Shown piece after piece: positions 63,215-64,000 of a stretch of 64,000 bases of DNA (position 1 is the stretch's first letter; each line of letters begins with the position of its first letter). The position numbers and the translations under genes are program-made. Source of the stretch: Ginsengibacter hankyongi (GTDB taxonomy: Bacteria > Bacteroidota > Bacteroidia > Chitinophagales > Chitinophagaceae); NCBI RefSeq assembly GCF_008710285.1, contig NZ_VYQF01000001.1:186001-250000 (forward strand), in the 5' to 3' direction. The notes under the pieces are model-generated. The model ran no database searches and was not told the DNA's origin. It saw only the letters and a program-made list of their open reading frames with translations.

Positions 63215-64000
63215 TTATAAAGTACTGTTTTTAAAATTCTTCTTGTGTATTTTATTCTCGGCTATAAGTTCTTTGTGAATATTATCAAGTATTCCATTTA
63301 CAAAATGGCCGCTTTGCTCGGTGCTATATTCTTTGGCAAGGTCAATGTATTCGTTGATAGTAACTTTCGGCGGTATCGTTTCAAAATATAAAAATTCACA
63401 TACACCCATTTGCATTAATATCATATCAAGCGAGGCGATTCTTTCAGCATCCCAGTTCTTTAGTTTAGGCTTTATTAACTCAAGACAATAACTTTTTTTA
63501 CTTATCACACATTCCATTAAATCAATTGCAAAATCCATTTTTTCTTTGCTAACCATTTCTTCGAAATTAAATGCAGCCGGCTTTTGCATTAAGCCATTCA
63601 TTAACACTATCATCATATCGGCATCATCATCCCAATGAATGAATTTCTCTTCCACATCACTTATAAAATTTTCCTCAGGAAGCATGAGATTACCAAAAAT
63701 GTATTCCAGTATTTTCTTTTCAGATTTTTTATCTCGTGACTGCAGGGCAGTGTATTCTTTATATTCAGTTGAAGAAATTAATGAGAGGTATAACTTTCTC
63801 ACCAGTTCGTCATCTATTAAATATGTTATCTTGAACTTTTCCAGTGATTTTTTAAATGAAGTATTTTCAAGGATAGCCCAAATAACTTCATTTCCTGCAA
63901 TCTTTGTATTTATATTAAGATCGTTCTCTGTAGGCAAATGCTTCCTGGCTTTTTGAGCAGCATCTCTTTCTGCAAAGCGGGCAACTTCAATTATAAAATA
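63215..64000 (-). CDS. nusB: Transcription antitermination factor NusB, 3' part
   Basis: The frame stays open to the window edge, so the gene is only partly present (261 C-terminal codons plus the stop). Upstream residues read FIIEVARFAERDAAQKARKH, which continues the protein beyond the TTG where the longest frame would start. The NusB core includes EEMVSKEKMDFAIDLMECVI and RIASLDMILMQMGVCEFLYF, then TIPPKVTINEYIDLAKEYST and FVNGILDNIHKEL, the rRNA boxA and S10-binding part. The long N-terminal extension is typical of Bacteroidota NusB (about 300 residues). The start lies outside the window. Confidence 0.92.
   Translation of the reverse strand, partial: YFIIEVARFAERDAAQKARKHLPTENDLNINTKIAGNEVIWAILENTSFKKSLEKFKITYLIDDELVRKLYLSLISSTEYKEYTALQSRDKKSEKKILEYIFGNLMLPEENFISDVEEKFIHWDDDADMMIVLMNGLMQKPAAFNFEEMVSKEKMDFAIDLMECVISKKSYCLELIKPKLKNWDAERIASLDMILMQMGVCEFLYFETIPPKVTINEYIDLAKEYSTEQSGHFVNGILDNIHKELIAENKIHKKNFKNSTL

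Noticed and set aside
1-64000. CRISPR arrays, insertion sequences or prophage
   Set aside because: I saw no evenly spaced repeats, no transposase or integrase frame, and only one isolated tail tube gene.

Overview
The window looks like a chromosomal segment of a member of the Bacteroidota, most likely a Chitinophagaceae-type genome. It is AT-rich. Promoters follow the Bacteroidota -7 consensus TAnnTTTG, usually 15-22 bases before the start codon. SecD and SecF are fused, there is a TamB/TamL pair, secreted proteins and lipoproteins are abundant, and DUF6786, DUF3810, DUF2752 and YtxH-type genes are present. I found no rRNA, CRISPR array, insertion sequence or prophage. Two tRNAs are present: Leu(CAG) and Thr(CGT).

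Layout. 1-10.8 kb: the tail of an alpha-glucan phosphorylase-family protein, a flavin-binding PNPOx-like protein, an MgtA-type Mg2+ P-type ATPase, a phospholipase D/cardiolipin synthase, a YdjM-like membrane protein, PEP synthase, a ribosome hibernation factor and small stress-type proteins. 10.9-13.5 kb: a small carbohydrate locus (GH172 and DUF6786 lipoprotein) that still holds the decayed N-terminus of a fumarylacetoacetate-hydrolase-family enzyme. 13.6-23.4 kb: housekeeping genes (tRNA-Leu, dapD, a GT9 glycosyltransferase, tsaC-like, a DEAD-box helicase, yceD-rpmF-plsX). 23.4-36.6 kb: mixed accessory and metabolic genes, with a frameshifted gene at 23.4 kb, an orphan contractile-tail tube protein at 27.1 kb and an OsmC gene broken by an in-frame TAG at 30.1 kb.

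37.2-54.1 kb is a long single-strand run and the most interesting part. Five tightly packed genes encode an SdiA-regulated-type lipoprotein, a 1216-residue protein that appears to join a calcineurin-like phosphatase, a FAM20/HipA-like kinase fold and an outer-membrane barrel, an HD phosphohydrolase fused to a Pycsar-type membrane effector domain, polyphosphate kinase 1, and a membrane-anchored class III nucleotidyl cyclase. The last two overlap by four bases. This suggests a cyclic-nucleotide and polyphosphate signalling unit that resembles Pycsar defence but has an added HD enzyme and PPK1. TamB and TamL (outer-envelope assembly) follow after a 129-base gap.

54.2-64 kb: fused SecDF, a class A beta-lactamase-like lipoprotein, a PLP aminotransferase, coaE, two tandem paralogous secreted proteins of unknown function, yajC, a DUF1573 lipoprotein and the 3' part of nusB, which runs off the window end. 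Two convergent gene ends (20.26 and 62.29 kb) carry a shared GATGTACGATGT-type palindromic repeat.
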